A stretch of 64,000 nucleotides of DNA from JAFARZ01 sp035651595 (GCA_035651595.1 DASRFJ010000043.1:1-64000), one strand, 5' to 3'. Positions 8,398 through 17,365 are shown, counted from the stretch's first letter. Made by a program: numbers and translations. Notes: a model not told the origin generated them from the letters alone.

Positions 8398-8642
8398 GCG
8401 TTGCACCTCCCTCCCGGGCGGAATAGCGGCGACTGCCAGAACGGACTCGATGCTGCCACCAGGCCGTCGGCCGAGCATGGGTGCGCAAGCCCCAGATTCT
8501 GGGCACGGTTCCGCCCCGCGTACCGGAACTGCCCCCCATATTCCTGGAAGACGCGCAGGCAGGAGCGTCACTAAGCCAGCGCCGCGTGGCCTCGCCTTAC
8601 CCGGCAAGATCCATCACATTCGCGAGGCTCCGGTATCCAGAA
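8398..8642. promoter_or_regulatory. Divergent control region between peptide gene and LAL regulator, with a dyad
   Basis: The 245 bp between the two divergent starts should hold both promoters. A dyad with arms GTTCCG (8508–8513) and CGGAAC (8524–8529), separated by 10 bp, lies almost midway between the two start codons. It is a candidate operator for the LuxR-type protein encoded next door. No strong -35/-10 pair could be assigned for either direction. Confidence 0.35.
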
Positions 8643-11639
8643 ATGGCCAAAGCCTGGAACCACCTAGCGTCGTCCGGCAAGCGTCCGCCTCTTGCTGAAC
8701 GTGCATGGGCGGCTCATCCTTGGGGTGTGGTTGGGCGCGATACGGAACTCGGGGAACTGGAACAGGTGCTAAGTGACGCCAGGCAACATCGGGGCCGCAT
8801 GGTATTCCTGATCGGCGAAGAAGGTATCGGCAAGTCGTCCTTGATCACAGCAGTATCGGATCGTGCGCTGACAATGGGCCTGGCGGTTTTCAGCGGCCGA
8901 GGGAGTCCAATTGGCCCCGTCGCGCAATTCCGGCCCATCGCAGAGGCGGTGAGTTCCCTTTGTCGCGGCGGTGCCCTGCCCTCCGGCGATGTTCTTGGTC
9001 CTTACCTGGATGTTCTGGGCCATCTCGTCCCGGATTTCGCCGGTGCACCACCGCGCGGTGAGCCCTCGGCCGCTGCGATTGGCGAAGCGTTTCTGCGGCT
9101 GTCCGCAGCAGCGGGCGGTGCGCGCGGCTGCCTGGTAGTCCTCGAGGACGTACAGGACGCGGACTCAGGAACGGCAGCCGTGCTGGAGTATTTGGCCGAC
9201 AACTTAAGCGAGCAGCCCACCGTTGTCATTGCCACCATGCGTGAAGAACGATGCGAATCGCTGGACGTCGCCCGCGTGACCGCGCAACGCGGCCGCGCCA
9301 GCATTATGCAATTGAATCGCCTGGGCAAAGGCGAGGTCCGTGAACTAGCGGCGGCGCGTATGCGCACGCCTGCCGCCGACGTCAGCGACCGCACCGTCAG
9401 CGTGCTGCTTCGCGATAGCGATGGAAACCCGCTGGTGATCGTGGAACTGCTGCGTGAGCTGTCCAGCCGGGGGACTCTTGCGTCGGGAAAGGACGACTAT
9501 CTCCTGTCTGGTGATCTCGCCGTCATACCGGCCGCGATTGTGCGTAGCGTGAGCCGCCGGACCGCGCGGCTGGGTTCGCATGGCCAGGCACTGTTCACCG
9601 CGGCGGCCGTGTTCGGGCGCCGCTTCCCGGCGACCGCGGTACAGGCCATCACCGGCCTGGGCGATGAGGACCTGCATGCTCACCTCGACTCCGGTGCGAT
9701 GTCCAGGTTCGTCATCCAGTCCGCACCGGACTGGTATACGTTCTCGCAGCCCCTCGCGCACCGGGCCTTGCTGCAGCAGGTCACCCCCGCCACGCGAGCC
9801 CTGCTCGCAAACCAGGCCGCGCAAGCGCTGTCGATGCTGCATCCGGGGCTACCCGGCGACTGGTGCGAGTACGCGGCTAACTTGCTGCTCGACGCGGGTG
9901 ATGCGGGTGGGGCAGCCCGGCTGCTCGTTACCGCCGGGGTCCGCGCGCTCGAGGCGGGCACGCCGGGACCCGCGGTTGTCCTGCTGGAGCAGGCGCTTGA
10001 GCTGCTCGCCGGAACAGGTGACCTGTCGCTGCACGCGGAAATACTGGACGGATTGCTGCCAGCGCTGACCGAGAGTGGCCAGATGGACCGCGCGCTCCAG
10101 TTCGAGGCGGTACTCGACACCCTCGTCACGACCGGAGTGGATCGGTTGCGGCTCGCAGTCCTGCATCTTCGCCTCGGCTGGGCCGCCGCGATGGGGGAGC
10201 AGTGGTCCCTGGGCTCCCGCCAGTTGCGTGCCGCCCATCGCATGATCGGCGCGGACGCGGCCCATGAGCATGCGGCGTCGGCGGACGCGCTCGCCGCCTA
10301 TCTCGCCGTGAGCGAGCTACGTCAGACCGGCGGATCTGACTGGGCTGGTGAACACACCCGATCCCGACGTTGCCACGAGGAGCGCGCCGCCGAACTCACT
10401 CGACATGCCACCGCTCGTGCCGAGACCTCGGGCCAGCCGACCGCTGGATGCCAGGCCTGGCTGACGCTAGCCGCATTCTCTGGCGGCCGGGATACCTCGT
10501 TCGCGGACTCGTGTTACGAACGCGCGCACGCTATCGCGACCGAGTACCGGCTACCGTTGTGGCGGCTGCGCGCGGCAGCCGGACTCGCCTTCAGCGAATG
10601 GCTCGCCGCGGCCGACCCCGTCCGCCTTGAACAGGTCCAGCAGGAGGCGCACCGTATCGGGGCGACCACCGTGTCCGGGGAGATCGATGCGCGTCTCGCG
10701 CTGACTCATGTGCTGTGCGGTCGGTATGCCGAGGCCGAGACGCTAATAGATCACCGCGCTGCCGAGGCGGCACGGCTTCAGCTCGCGGGGACCGCGAGGC
10801 ATATGGCACTGGCCAGAGCGATGCTCGCCGCCCACCATGGCTTTCGCCGTGACATGAACAGGGCGCTCGCGGACTTCAGGCGTCTCGGCGGGGATCAGAC
10901 CGACATGCTGCCGCTCGCGCTGGGGCTGGTGCGGGTGTTCTGCTCGCTTGCTGAAGAAAATACGGATCAAGCGCGCGACGAGATAGCGCAGGCGGTGGTG
11001 AGCGGTCCCGCCCGCTATCCGCTCGCCGGCGGGCATGGTCTCCAGCTGCTCCTCGGCGTGCTGTCCGGCACCGTCGGCTGGCCTGAGCACGACGAGATCG
11101 CAGACCTCCCGGCGGCCCGGTTGCGATGGAACCGCCAGTTCACCATGTTCGCCCGGGCAGTGCTGCTGGGCAGGGACGCGCGAGGCGAACATGCGGCAGC
11201 GGTCCTGGCTAAGGCTGAACAGGTTGCCAGCCCATTCCCGCTGGCCCGTTACCTGGGTCTGCGCTTGGTCGCCGAGGCGGCAATCGCCGGACGATGGGGA
11301 AACCCGGCGGATTGGCTCCGTCGCGCCGAGGAATACTTTCATCTGGCCTCGGTACCCGCACCAGCGAGCGCGTGCCGGGCCATCTTGCGCCGTATTGGCG
11401 AAAGCGTGCCGCAGCGGCGGCGCGGCACCGACACGGTACCTCAAGCATTGCGTTTGCTTGGCGTGACGCTACGCGAATACGAGGTGCTTCAGCTGCTAGC
11501 CGAACGATCGGGCAACAATACGATTGCCGAGCGCCTGCACCTGTCACCGCGGACAGTGGAGAAACACGTAGCCAGCCTCAGGATCAAGTCCGGACAGCCG
11601 GACCGCGCGGCCTTGTGCCGGTACGCCGCAGCCCTGTGA
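8643..11639 (+). CDS. LAL-type LuxR family transcriptional regulator (ATPase plus LuxR HTH)
   Basis: 998 residues from the ATG at 8643. The frame extends upstream to 8481, but that part reads like the divergent promoter. Near the N-terminus is a STAND-type ATPase: VVGRDTELGELE, Walker A GEEGIGKSS (58–66), then LVVLEDVQDAD as Walker B. A long helical middle with TPR-like repeats follows. The last 60 residues form a LuxR helix-turn-helix (LTLREYEVLQLLAE, then TIAERLHLSPRTVEKHVASL). LAL proteins are large ATP-dependent activators, often inside natural-product clusters. It is divergent from the precursor peptide gene, so it is the likely pathway-specific activator of the RiPP-like cassette. Confidence 0.92.
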   Translation: MAKAWNHLASSGKRPPLAERAWAAHPWGVVGRDTELGELEQVLSDARQHRGRMVFLIGEEGIGKSSLITAVSDRALTMGLAVFSGRGSPIGPVAQFRPIAEAVSSLCRGGALPSGDVLGPYLDVLGHLVPDFAGAPPRGEPSAAAIGEAFLRLSAAAGGARGCLVVLEDVQDADSGTAAVLEYLADNLSEQPTVVIATMREERCESLDVARVTAQRGRASIMQLNRLGKGEVRELAAARMRTPAADVSDRTVSVLLRDSDGNPLVIVELLRELSSRGTLASGKDDYLLSGDLAVIPAAIVRSVSRRTARLGSHGQALFTAAAVFGRRFPATAVQAITGLGDEDLHAHLDSGAMSRFVIQSAPDWYTFSQPLAHRALLQQVTPATRALLANQAAQALSMLHPGLPGDWCEYAANLLLDAGDAGGAARLLVTAGVRALEAGTPGPAVVLLEQALELLAGTGDLSLHAEILDGLLPALTESGQMDRALQFEAVLDTLVTTGVDRLRLAVLHLRLGWAAAMGEQWSLGSRQLRAAHRMIGADAAHEHAASADALAAYLAVSELRQTGGSDWAGEHTRSRRCHEERAAELTRHATARAETSGQPTAGCQAWLTLAAFSGGRDTSFADSCYERAHAIATEYRLPLWRLRAAAGLAFSEWLAAADPVRLEQVQQEAHRIGATTVSGEIDARLALTHVLCGRYAEAETLIDHRAAEAARLQLAGTARHMALARAMLAAHHGFRRDMNRALADFRRLGGDQTDMLPLALGLVRVFCSLAEENTDQARDEIAQAVVSGPARYPLAGGHGLQLLLGVLSGTVGWPEHDEIADLPAARLRWNRQFTMFARAVLLGRDARGEHAAAVLAKAEQVASPFPLARYLGLRLVAEAAIAGRWGNPADWLRRAEEYFHLASVPAPASACRAILRRIGESVPQRRRGTDTVPQALRLLGVTLREYEVLQLLAERSGNNTIAERLHLSPRTVEKHVASLRIKSGQPDRAALCRYAAAL

Positions 11640-11835
11640 ATCCTGAAGATCAGGAATCGCCTTTCGCAGAACTCGGCGAGGCCGGTCGCTCGACATCGCT
11701 CGGTGATCATCGCTTCCTACGTGTGTCACGCCATCGGCCAGAGCCGTAATGAGGAGACGTGACCTCCGGTACGGAACCGACGTGTCATTCCTGCTGGGTG
11801 CGGCCCGGGTCGCGCCCGGACCCCATTCCGGCGGG

Positions 11836-12810
11836 CTATTCGAAACGTTTCCTGATCCGCTGTCGCCATACTTCGTACTGAGGCAGGCCGCCGACGTCCG
11901 CGGGAAGGCCGAGCAGGGCGTCGTCGGTTACCGCCGCGGCATCCTCGACGGACATACCGCAATGGACCTTGACGCCGAGTTCGGTGCCGGGCACGACCAG
12001 GCCGGCCAGCAGGCGCGTCTTGGCGGCGAACGCGGCACCCTGGGCGGCATCGGGCCGGTACGGCCCGGCCAGCCTTACCATGTCGGACAGTTCACCGGCG
12101 TCGGCACCGCCGGCGTAGACGCTGGCCAGACCTGCTCCGGCCCACAGGTCGCCGCGGCGGGACTGCGGGAACGCCTCGATGCAGGCGGCGAGCCGCGGTA
12201 CATCGGCCCCGTTGACGAACCACAGCGCGCGTCCCATGCCCTGATCGCAGGCCCGGGGAGCGTATGCGGGGTCCCAGCCGGGAATCCGGTCCTGATGCTG
12301 ACCCCCGACGTACTTCTGGGTGCGGAAGTAGGCCTGGTGGAAGCCGTAGCCGTCCAGCGCCAGCCACCGAAGCAGCGGGTCGGGGGCCTCGATCGCCCGC
12401 CACCGGATCTTGGGCAGGCGCGCCATGGCCCAGCCCACCCCGACGTAAGCCATGTAGACGTGGCTGGCGCCCCGGCTGGCTAGCAGGTCGCGGAACCAGT
12501 GCCGGCCGGCGGGACGCAGGCCGTCACGGATCGCGAGCGCCATCGCGCAGCCTTCATAGGAGAACCCGCGGAAGGCAAACTCGATCGTCTCGAGTGAGGA
12601 CTCGATGTCAGCCAGGGTCAGACCGGACAACCCGTATTCATAGCCCTCCAGGAAGATGCGCCCGACCTTTTCCAGGTTGGCCTGGCGGGCCGGGTCTACC
12701 GGGGTCCAGCCGCGACGCTCGAAGGTGGCCTCAGATTTGCTGGGGAGGAACAGGCGGCAGCGCAGCCTGCCCGCCCAGTTTGTGTCCATGACAGCCGCCG
12801 GCCCGGTCAT
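11836..12810 (-). CDS. DUF1702 family protein
   Basis: 324 residues from the ATG at 12810, which overlaps the stop of the AhpD-like gene by 4 nt. The pattern matches DUF1702: a start with FERRGW, then FLEGYEYGL, FRGFSYEGCAMALAIRDGL, and repeated aromatic/Gly segments such as YMAYVGVGWAMARL and LDGYGFHQAYF. The family is best known from enediyne and related polyketide clusters but has no assigned reaction. No polyketide synthase is visible here, so its role is open. Coupling to an AhpD-fold protein and proximity to an FAD oxidoreductase hint at an oxidative or protective function. Confidence 0.83.
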   Translation of the reverse strand: MTGPAAVMDTNWAGRLRCRLFLPSKSEATFERRGWTPVDPARQANLEKVGRIFLEGYEYGLSGLTLADIESSLETIEFAFRGFSYEGCAMALAIRDGLRPAGRHWFRDLLASRGASHVYMAYVGVGWAMARLPKIRWRAIEAPDPLLRWLALDGYGFHQAYFRTQKYVGGQHQDRIPGWDPAYAPRACDQGMGRALWFVNGADVPRLAACIEAFPQSRRGDLWAGAGLASVYAGGADAGELSDMVRLAGPYRPDAAQGAAFAAKTRLLAGLVVPGTELGVKVHCGMSVEDAAAVTDDALLGLPADVGGLPQYEVWRQRIRKRFE

Positions 12811-13367
12811 CGCGCTGGCTCGCGGTCCGCTGTAATGCCCAGGTAGCCGTTACGCACGAGCGTCTCGGCCACTGTCGCGTATGCGGCCGGGTCTGGCCGC
12901 ACCGTGGTGGCGAGCCCGTCCACGTAGCGGTTGTACATGCAGAATGCGGCGGCGATCAGGACCGTGTCGTGAATCTCCAGGTCGGTGGCGCCTGCTTCCC
13001 TGGCACTGTCGACGTCCTCGGTGCTCACTTGTTTGCCGCCCTGTTGCACAGCGCCGGCGATGCGGAGGAGGGCGGCGAGCTTCGGCGTGACCGGTGCGGT
13101 CTCCGGGCCGGCGCACACCTGATCGACGAGCGGCATGCCGTCGGGCAGCTGGGCGGATGCGGCCGCGGCGTGCGAGGAGGTGCAGTAACTGCAGTCGTTG
13201 AGGGAGGACACGTAGGTGGCGATCAGCTCGCGCTCGCCGCGGCTCAGCGTGCTCGGCCCGCGGAGCAGGGTCTCGGCCAGCAGGCACATGGGCTCCGCTG
13301 TCTGCGGCCGGTACAGAAACAGCGACCGGATGCCGTGTTCGTCGTTACCCAGTTTGATATGCGGCAC
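12807..13367 (-). CDS. AhpD-like carboxymuconolactone decarboxylase-family protein
   Basis: 186 residues starting at the GTG at 13367, with AGGAG seven bases upstream. The frame is open further up, but the RBS supports this start. The AhpD core has the redox pair Cys59–Ser–Tyr–Cys62 and His66 (DCSYCTSSHAAAA), as in peroxidase-related AhpD proteins that relay protons and electrons through the two Cys residues. It is the first gene of a pair with the DUF1702 gene (ATGA overlap). It is divergent from the FAD/NAD(P) oxidoreductase at 13565, with 197 bp between. The substrate is unknown. Confidence 0.87.
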   Translation of the reverse strand: MPHIKLGNDEHGIRSLFLYRPQTAEPMCLLAETLLRGPSTLSRGERELIATYVSSLNDCSYCTSSHAAAASAQLPDGMPLVDQVCAGPETAPVTPKLAALLRIAGAVQQGGKQVSTEDVDSAREAGATDLEIHDTVLIAAAFCMYNRYVDGLATTVRPDPAAYATVAETLVRNGYLGITADREPAR

Positions 13368-13564
13368 TGCCCGCTCCTGACTTTCGATGCTGCGACCCAG
13401 GACAGAACATACCCAAGGCGGGCAGCGGAAGCCTCCTTTCGGATTGCCGAGGACCGGCATTTCGCCGTTAACGCCAGATCGGTAATATTCACCGCAACGG
13501 CGTCCTTCACCCGCTCGGCATTCCGCCCAGCGGTCGCCGGTGCGGTGGATGAGGGCTGAGTGAC

Positions 13565-15400
13565 GTGATTGACCTGTCCGGCCAGTCTCGCAGGATCGTC
13601 GTCGTCGGGGCCGGGCTTGGCGGCGTCGCCACCGCGATCCGTCTTCTCCAGTTCGCCCGCGAGCCCGTGCAGATCGTGCTGATCGAGCGGCGTCCGGAAT
13701 ACCGGAACGCCGGGGTGGCATATCAGCGGGACAGCAATCACTGGCACCACGTCTTCAACATCCAGGCGGGCCGGATGTCGGCGTTCCGTGAAGACGTGGA
13801 TGACTTCGTGAACTGGGCCAATCACGAAGCGGACCGGACCGGCTGGCCGCCGCAGTGGCGTGATTTCACGTTCACCGAATCCGGTCCGGCGCCCCGGCGG
13901 ATCTACCCGGATTACCTCGCTGACCGCCTCGCGCATGCCGCCGCCGAAGCGGCGGACGGCGTGAGGCTGATCGAGGCCGACGGCGAAGTGGTCGACCTCA
14001 CTATGCACGCCGGCCGCGTCGTCGTCGTCGCCGAGAATCTCTCGCTGCCGGGCGGTCAGCCCCGGGCTGGGCAGAGTACGTTCACCGCTGATCAGGTCAT
14101 TCTCGCGACCGGGCTCGAGCAGAAGTACCCGCAGTTCGCGGCCGGTGTGCTTGACCACCCGTCGTTTGTCCGGCACCCGTATTCGCCCGAGGGGATCGAG
14201 CGGGTTGCCGGGGTCCGGCGGGACGCCGTCGTGGCCATTGTCGGCACGTTGCTGAGCGCCTATGACACGGCGGGACTGCTGCTGCGTAGCGGGCACACCG
14301 GGAAGATCCACATGATTTCCGGCTCCGGCTTGACGCTGCGAACCTATCCGCCCGAGCACCGGCACCGGGTGCTCACCCTGCCGCCGCCGCGACTCGACGG
14401 CGGTGCTTATCAGGGGCGCGAGGCGCTGATCCGGTACGTGCGCGAGGAGTGGGACCGGGCCTGCGCGACAGTATCGAGCCAGCATCCCGATGAATCACCG
14501 GCGGTGGTGTCCGAGCGTGTGATGAAGGCATGGGAGCCGTATCTTCCCGAGATCCTGGCGCGAGTTCCGTCCGAGGACCTGCGGGCGTTGCTGGACAGTT
14601 ACGGAAGCCTGCTCGCTATTCTGCGGGTCGGCATCCTGCCCTACACGGCCGAGGGCGTCCACACCGCGATGGCCACCGGCCAGGTCGCGATTACCGCCGG
14701 ACGGGTCCACGAGGTCAGCGGCACCGAAGCGGGAACGCTTGTGGTGTCGGTTTCCGGGCCGGATCCGGCCCGCGCTCCCACTGTTCGCATTGAGGCGGAC
14801 CTGGTGGTCTCCAACTTCGGCCGGGAAACGAACTACGAGCGAGTCGGTAACCGGCTGTGGATAAACCTGCTGCGGAAGGGGATCGCCAGAGCGCACCAGC
14901 GCACCGGCCGGGGAGTCGAGGTTGATGCCTGCGGGCACCTGATCGGTGCTGACGGGGCCCCGGCGGAGCCGGTCTCGGTAGTCGGCAGCCCGCGGGAGGG
15001 CGACGAGATCGTCAGGAACGGCCGGATAGGCGCGTTCACGTTCAACCTTGCCGCGCTCAAGAACCATTCGGTCGAGGCCGCCGCCACCGCGCTGTGCCGG
15101 CTGGAAACATGTTACGGCCAGCCCGGCGTCATGCTGGCTGGCACCCGCGCCCCGGCGGTGGCCGAAGCCATCGCGCTCGACGTGCGCAGGATGACGGCCC
15201 GGCGTCGGGATCAGCGTCTGCTGTTCACCACACGCCTGGAAGACAGCCTCCAGGCGATCCGGGGCATCGCTGTGCAGAACTGGGGAGCGCCGGTGACCGA
15301 TCAGACACTCCGGTCGGCGATCACCACGATGGCGGCGGTCAGGCTGCAGGACCTTTCCGTGACGCCGAGAGAGCTCCGGTCGATTCTCGGACTCGACTAG
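13565..15400 (+). CDS. FAD/NAD(P)-binding oxidoreductase (FAD-NAD(P)-binding domain family)
   Basis: 611 residues, GTG start at 13565. The N-terminal dinucleotide fold is clear: IVVVGAGLGGVATAIRLL (GxGxxG), then a strand ending in the acidic residue of IVLIERRPEYRNAG. A second nucleotide region lies mid-protein (VVAIVGTLLSAYDTAG). The family, often annotated 'FAD-NAD(P)-binding protein' or HpnW-like, contains large flavoproteins of mostly unknown substrate. A C-terminal helical part (about 520–611) is specific to this protein. It is divergent from the AhpD/DUF1702 pair and probably shares its control region. The exact reaction cannot be assigned. Confidence 0.85.
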   Translation: MIDLSGQSRRIVVVGAGLGGVATAIRLLQFAREPVQIVLIERRPEYRNAGVAYQRDSNHWHHVFNIQAGRMSAFREDVDDFVNWANHEADRTGWPPQWRDFTFTESGPAPRRIYPDYLADRLAHAAAEAADGVRLIEADGEVVDLTMHAGRVVVVAENLSLPGGQPRAGQSTFTADQVILATGLEQKYPQFAAGVLDHPSFVRHPYSPEGIERVAGVRRDAVVAIVGTLLSAYDTAGLLLRSGHTGKIHMISGSGLTLRTYPPEHRHRVLTLPPPRLDGGAYQGREALIRYVREEWDRACATVSSQHPDESPAVVSERVMKAWEPYLPEILARVPSEDLRALLDSYGSLLAILRVGILPYTAEGVHTAMATGQVAITAGRVHEVSGTEAGTLVVSVSGPDPARAPTVRIEADLVVSNFGRETNYERVGNRLWINLLRKGIARAHQRTGRGVEVDACGHLIGADGAPAEPVSVVGSPREGDEIVRNGRIGAFTFNLAALKNHSVEAAATALCRLETCYGQPGVMLAGTRAPAVAEAIALDVRRMTARRRDQRLLFTTRLEDSLQAIRGIAVQNWGAPVTDQTLRSAITTMAAVRLQDLSVTPRELRSILGLD

Positions 15401-15694
15401 CACAGGAGTAGCCGAGCAACGGTTGATGAGCCAGCCGGTCCGGATTCCCGGATGGCGGCTGCATACCCATTTCACCCGGCCTCCTGGACACATGTGCTTC
15501 GGTCCGAGAAGGTAGTGAGCCGCTGTGCGGTATCAGTCCCGGTTGACCACATGTCCCCTCCCGCAAGCGGGGCTCCTCGTTACCCCCCCGCGAGTTGAGC
15601 GGCTTCTCGGGAGGGAGCGGACGACTCCCCGGCTCACCGGGGGGTCGTCCGCCCATGTATGGCCGCGGAGGTTCAGCGGCATGGCCGCGGAGGT
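15401..15694. terminator. Convergent intergenic region with a strong bidirectional hairpin
   Basis: This separates the oxidoreductase gene from the converging Rv1733c-like gene. A 14-bp stem with one mismatch and a 4-nt loop lies at about 15619–15650 (arms GGACGACTCCCCGG and CCGGGGGGTCGTCC). It would terminate transcription from both sides. No gene is seen in it. Confidence 0.65.
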
Positions 15695-15702
15695 TCAGCG
15701 GC
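15659..15702. repeat. Tandem 22-bp duplication over a stop codon
   Basis: Two adjacent exact copies of a 22-bp unit beginning ATGGCCGCGGAGGTTCAGCG (15659–15680 and 15681–15702). The second copy contains the stop codon of the minus-strand Rv1733c-like gene (TGA at 15695–15697), so the duplication lies at its 3' end. Confidence 0.9.
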
Positions 15703-16255
15703 GGGAGGTCCAGCGTGGTCCTGTCGCCAGCCAGTCGGCGTCCCAGCCCGCCATGCGGCGCCTGTTCAGCGCCAGGCGGACCGTGCCGGCGGCGATCACG
15801 AGCACGACTCCAAGGGCGGCGACGGCGGCTGTGGCGGCCAGGTCCGCGCGCATCGCGATCTGGTCCCGCTGAAGCGGCGTCACGACCTGACCGGACAGGT
15901 CGGTCCAGATCTTGACCCCGGCCCCGGCCTTGGCACCGGCCGGGACTGTGATGATGCCGGTCCGGGCCGCGCCGTCCGGCGCCACCCAGCGAGCGTCGGC
16001 CTGTGGGGCAAGGCCTACGCCGTAGCCTGAAGGCGTCCATGGCAGGTCCAGCAGAACGGCCGTAACCTGGCGGAAGTCCGTTTGTTGTGCCCGCAGCTCC
16101 TGCTGGGACAGGGCGCTGATCCACGAAGCGGAGGCGTGCGCCGCGAACGGCGAACCGCCGGCGAAGACCGCCAGCAGCGCGACGAGGACAAGCGTCTCGA
16201 CGCGGTCCGAGACACGGCGCAGCGGGTTGCGGTCCAGTCGCCGGCCGCGCAGCAT
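15695..16255 (-). CDS. Rv1733c-like membrane protein
   Basis: 186 residues from the ATG at 16255. A TTG 63 nt upstream is the only further-upstream alternative I noted. The sequence opens with RNPLRRVSDRVETLV, has a first membrane helix (about 25–45), an extracytoplasmic part with ARWVAPDGAARTGIITVPAG and KIWTDLSGQVV, and a second helix near the C-terminus. This is the layout of the mycobacterial Rv1733c family, a dormancy-associated membrane protein of unknown function. Together with the usp and P-type ATPase genes 12 kb away it recalls a DosR-type gene set. The 3' end is decorated with a 22-bp tandem duplication. Confidence 0.78.
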   Translation of the reverse strand: MLRGRRLDRNPLRRVSDRVETLVLVALLAVFAGGSPFAAHASASWISALSQQELRAQQTDFRQVTAVLLDLPWTPSGYGVGLAPQADARWVAPDGAARTGIITVPAGAKAGAGVKIWTDLSGQVVTPLQRDQIAMRADLAATAAVAALGVVLVIAAGTVRLALNRRRMAGWDADWLATGPRWTSRR

Positions 16256-16343
16256 CCGGCCGATCCAGGCAAATCGAGCAATCACCTTGCCATGGTCCGC
16301 TGTGCGGCCAGAAGGCAAGCAACCCCGATGTTGCCGTTTTGCG

Positions 16344-16565
16344 TCAGCTTCTGCTGCCGGCTCCGGCTGGGCTTGGTGCGAGCGGGACCTCAGCGATAAG
16401 CGTGAACCCGCGCTGGCCGTCCGCGCCGGCGATCAGGGTTCCGGTGATGGCCTGGATCCGGGCGCTGAGGTTGCCAATGCCGCTGCTGCTGGGGTGGGCG
16501 CGGGCCGTCGTGGGGACGCCGTCGTTGGTGACTATGCTCCTCTCTACAAGGTCGGCTTGTGGGCG
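16344..16565 (-). pseudogene. Remnant of a DesK-type histidine kinase: catalytic ATP-binding end
   Basis: On the minus strand an open stretch without a start codon encodes VTNDGVPTTARAHPSSSGIG, then NLSARIQAITGTLIAGADG and FTLIAEVPLAP before a stop at 16344. These are the N box (VTNDG) and G box (SSGIGNL) of a HATPase_c domain as found in DesK-like sensor kinases. The frame meets a stop at 16566–16568, so the dimerisation and sensor parts are absent. It runs opposite to the next kinase fragment, so an inversion or the loss of a separate kinase gene is implied. Confidence 0.75.
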
Positions 16566-16812
16566 CTATCGCCGCCGGCCGCCGTCGCCGCCGCATACGG
16601 CGCCGCGCGGCTGCTGCGGATGGCCCGCGAGCTGAGGGCAGCCCGCGCCGAACTGGCCAACGGGCACGAGTTGCGGCGGGCATCGTGTGACGTGGAAGAC
16701 CTGATCATCCAGAGCCTGTCCGCCGTCTCCCTGCACGGCGATCTCGCGCTCCGCCTGCTGCCCGATGACCCGGTTGCCGCGCGGGCACAGATCGAGCGGC
16801 TGACGGCGGGTG
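16548..16812 (+). pseudogene. Remnant of a DesK-type histidine kinase: membrane end and dimerisation domain
   Basis: The plus-strand frame encodes a final membrane helix, then ARELRAARAELANGHELRRA and LIIQSLSAVSLHGDLALRLL, then DDPVAARAQIERLTA. This is the linker and DHp domain of a DesK-like kinase. The phospho-acceptor motif, normally RDLHDLLGQSL, reads CDVEDLIIQSL, so the catalytic His is lost. The ATP-binding domain is missing: the sequence passes at about 16805–16815 straight into a response-regulator receiver domain in another frame. Confidence 0.75.
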
Positions 16813-16825
16813 CCTGGAAGAGGAT

Positions 16826-17353
16826 ATGGAGGTGGTCGCCGAACTCGAGCGCGGCGACGAAATCATGGCCGCCGCGCTGCGCACCCAACCGGACGTCGCC
16901 GTCCTCGACATCGGATTGCCCGGACTGGACGGCCTGGCCGCGGCCGAACAACTGCACGACGCGGTACCGGACTGCCGCGTCCTCGTGCTGACCGGCCGCA
17001 ACCAGCCCGGTACCTTGCTGCGGGCCTTGCAGGTCCATGTGCGCGGCTTCATCGCCAAGGACGCCCCGGCGCAAACGCTCGCCTCCGGCATCCGCTGGGT
17101 GGCCGCGGGCGAGCGAGTGATTGACCCCCAGCTCGTCGCGGCGGCCCTGGAGACCGGCGCCACCCCGCTTACCGCCCGGGAGACCGATGTGCTCCGGGAG
17201 GCCGAGAGCGGCATATCCACCGAGGAGATCGGCGGCCGGCTATCGCTGTCGCCAGCGACAGTCCGCAACTACCTGTCCAACGCCATCAGCAAAGTCGGGG
17301 CACGCAACCGGATCGACGCGATCCGGATCGCGCGTGACGCCGGATGGCTGTGA
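16826..17353 (+). pseudogene. 5'-truncated NarL/FixJ (DesR-like) response regulator
   Basis: 175 residues if translated from the ATG at 16826. The receiver domain begins at MEVVAELERGDEI, so the first strand with the acidic Mg2+ pocket (about 25 residues) is missing. The phospho-acceptor Asp (VAVLDIGLPGLDG) and the conserved Lys (GFIAKDAP) remain. The LuxR-type DNA-binding end is intact (LTARETDVLREAESG, then LSLSPATVRNYLSNAISKVG). A deletion has fused it to the kinase remnant upstream. It may still make a DNA-binding protein, but it cannot be normally phosphorylated without the acidic pair. I treat it as a pseudogene with a possibly functional C-terminus. Confidence 0.7.
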
Positions 17354-17365
17354 CTGTCGGCAGCG

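Noticed and set aside
8481..8642. Longer start of the LAL regulator
   Set aside because: It would cover the divergent control region of the peptide gene, and the extra 54 residues match nothing in the family.
15600..15720. CRISPR-like repeat
   Set aside because: Just two adjacent copies with no spacer between them; this is a tandem duplication.
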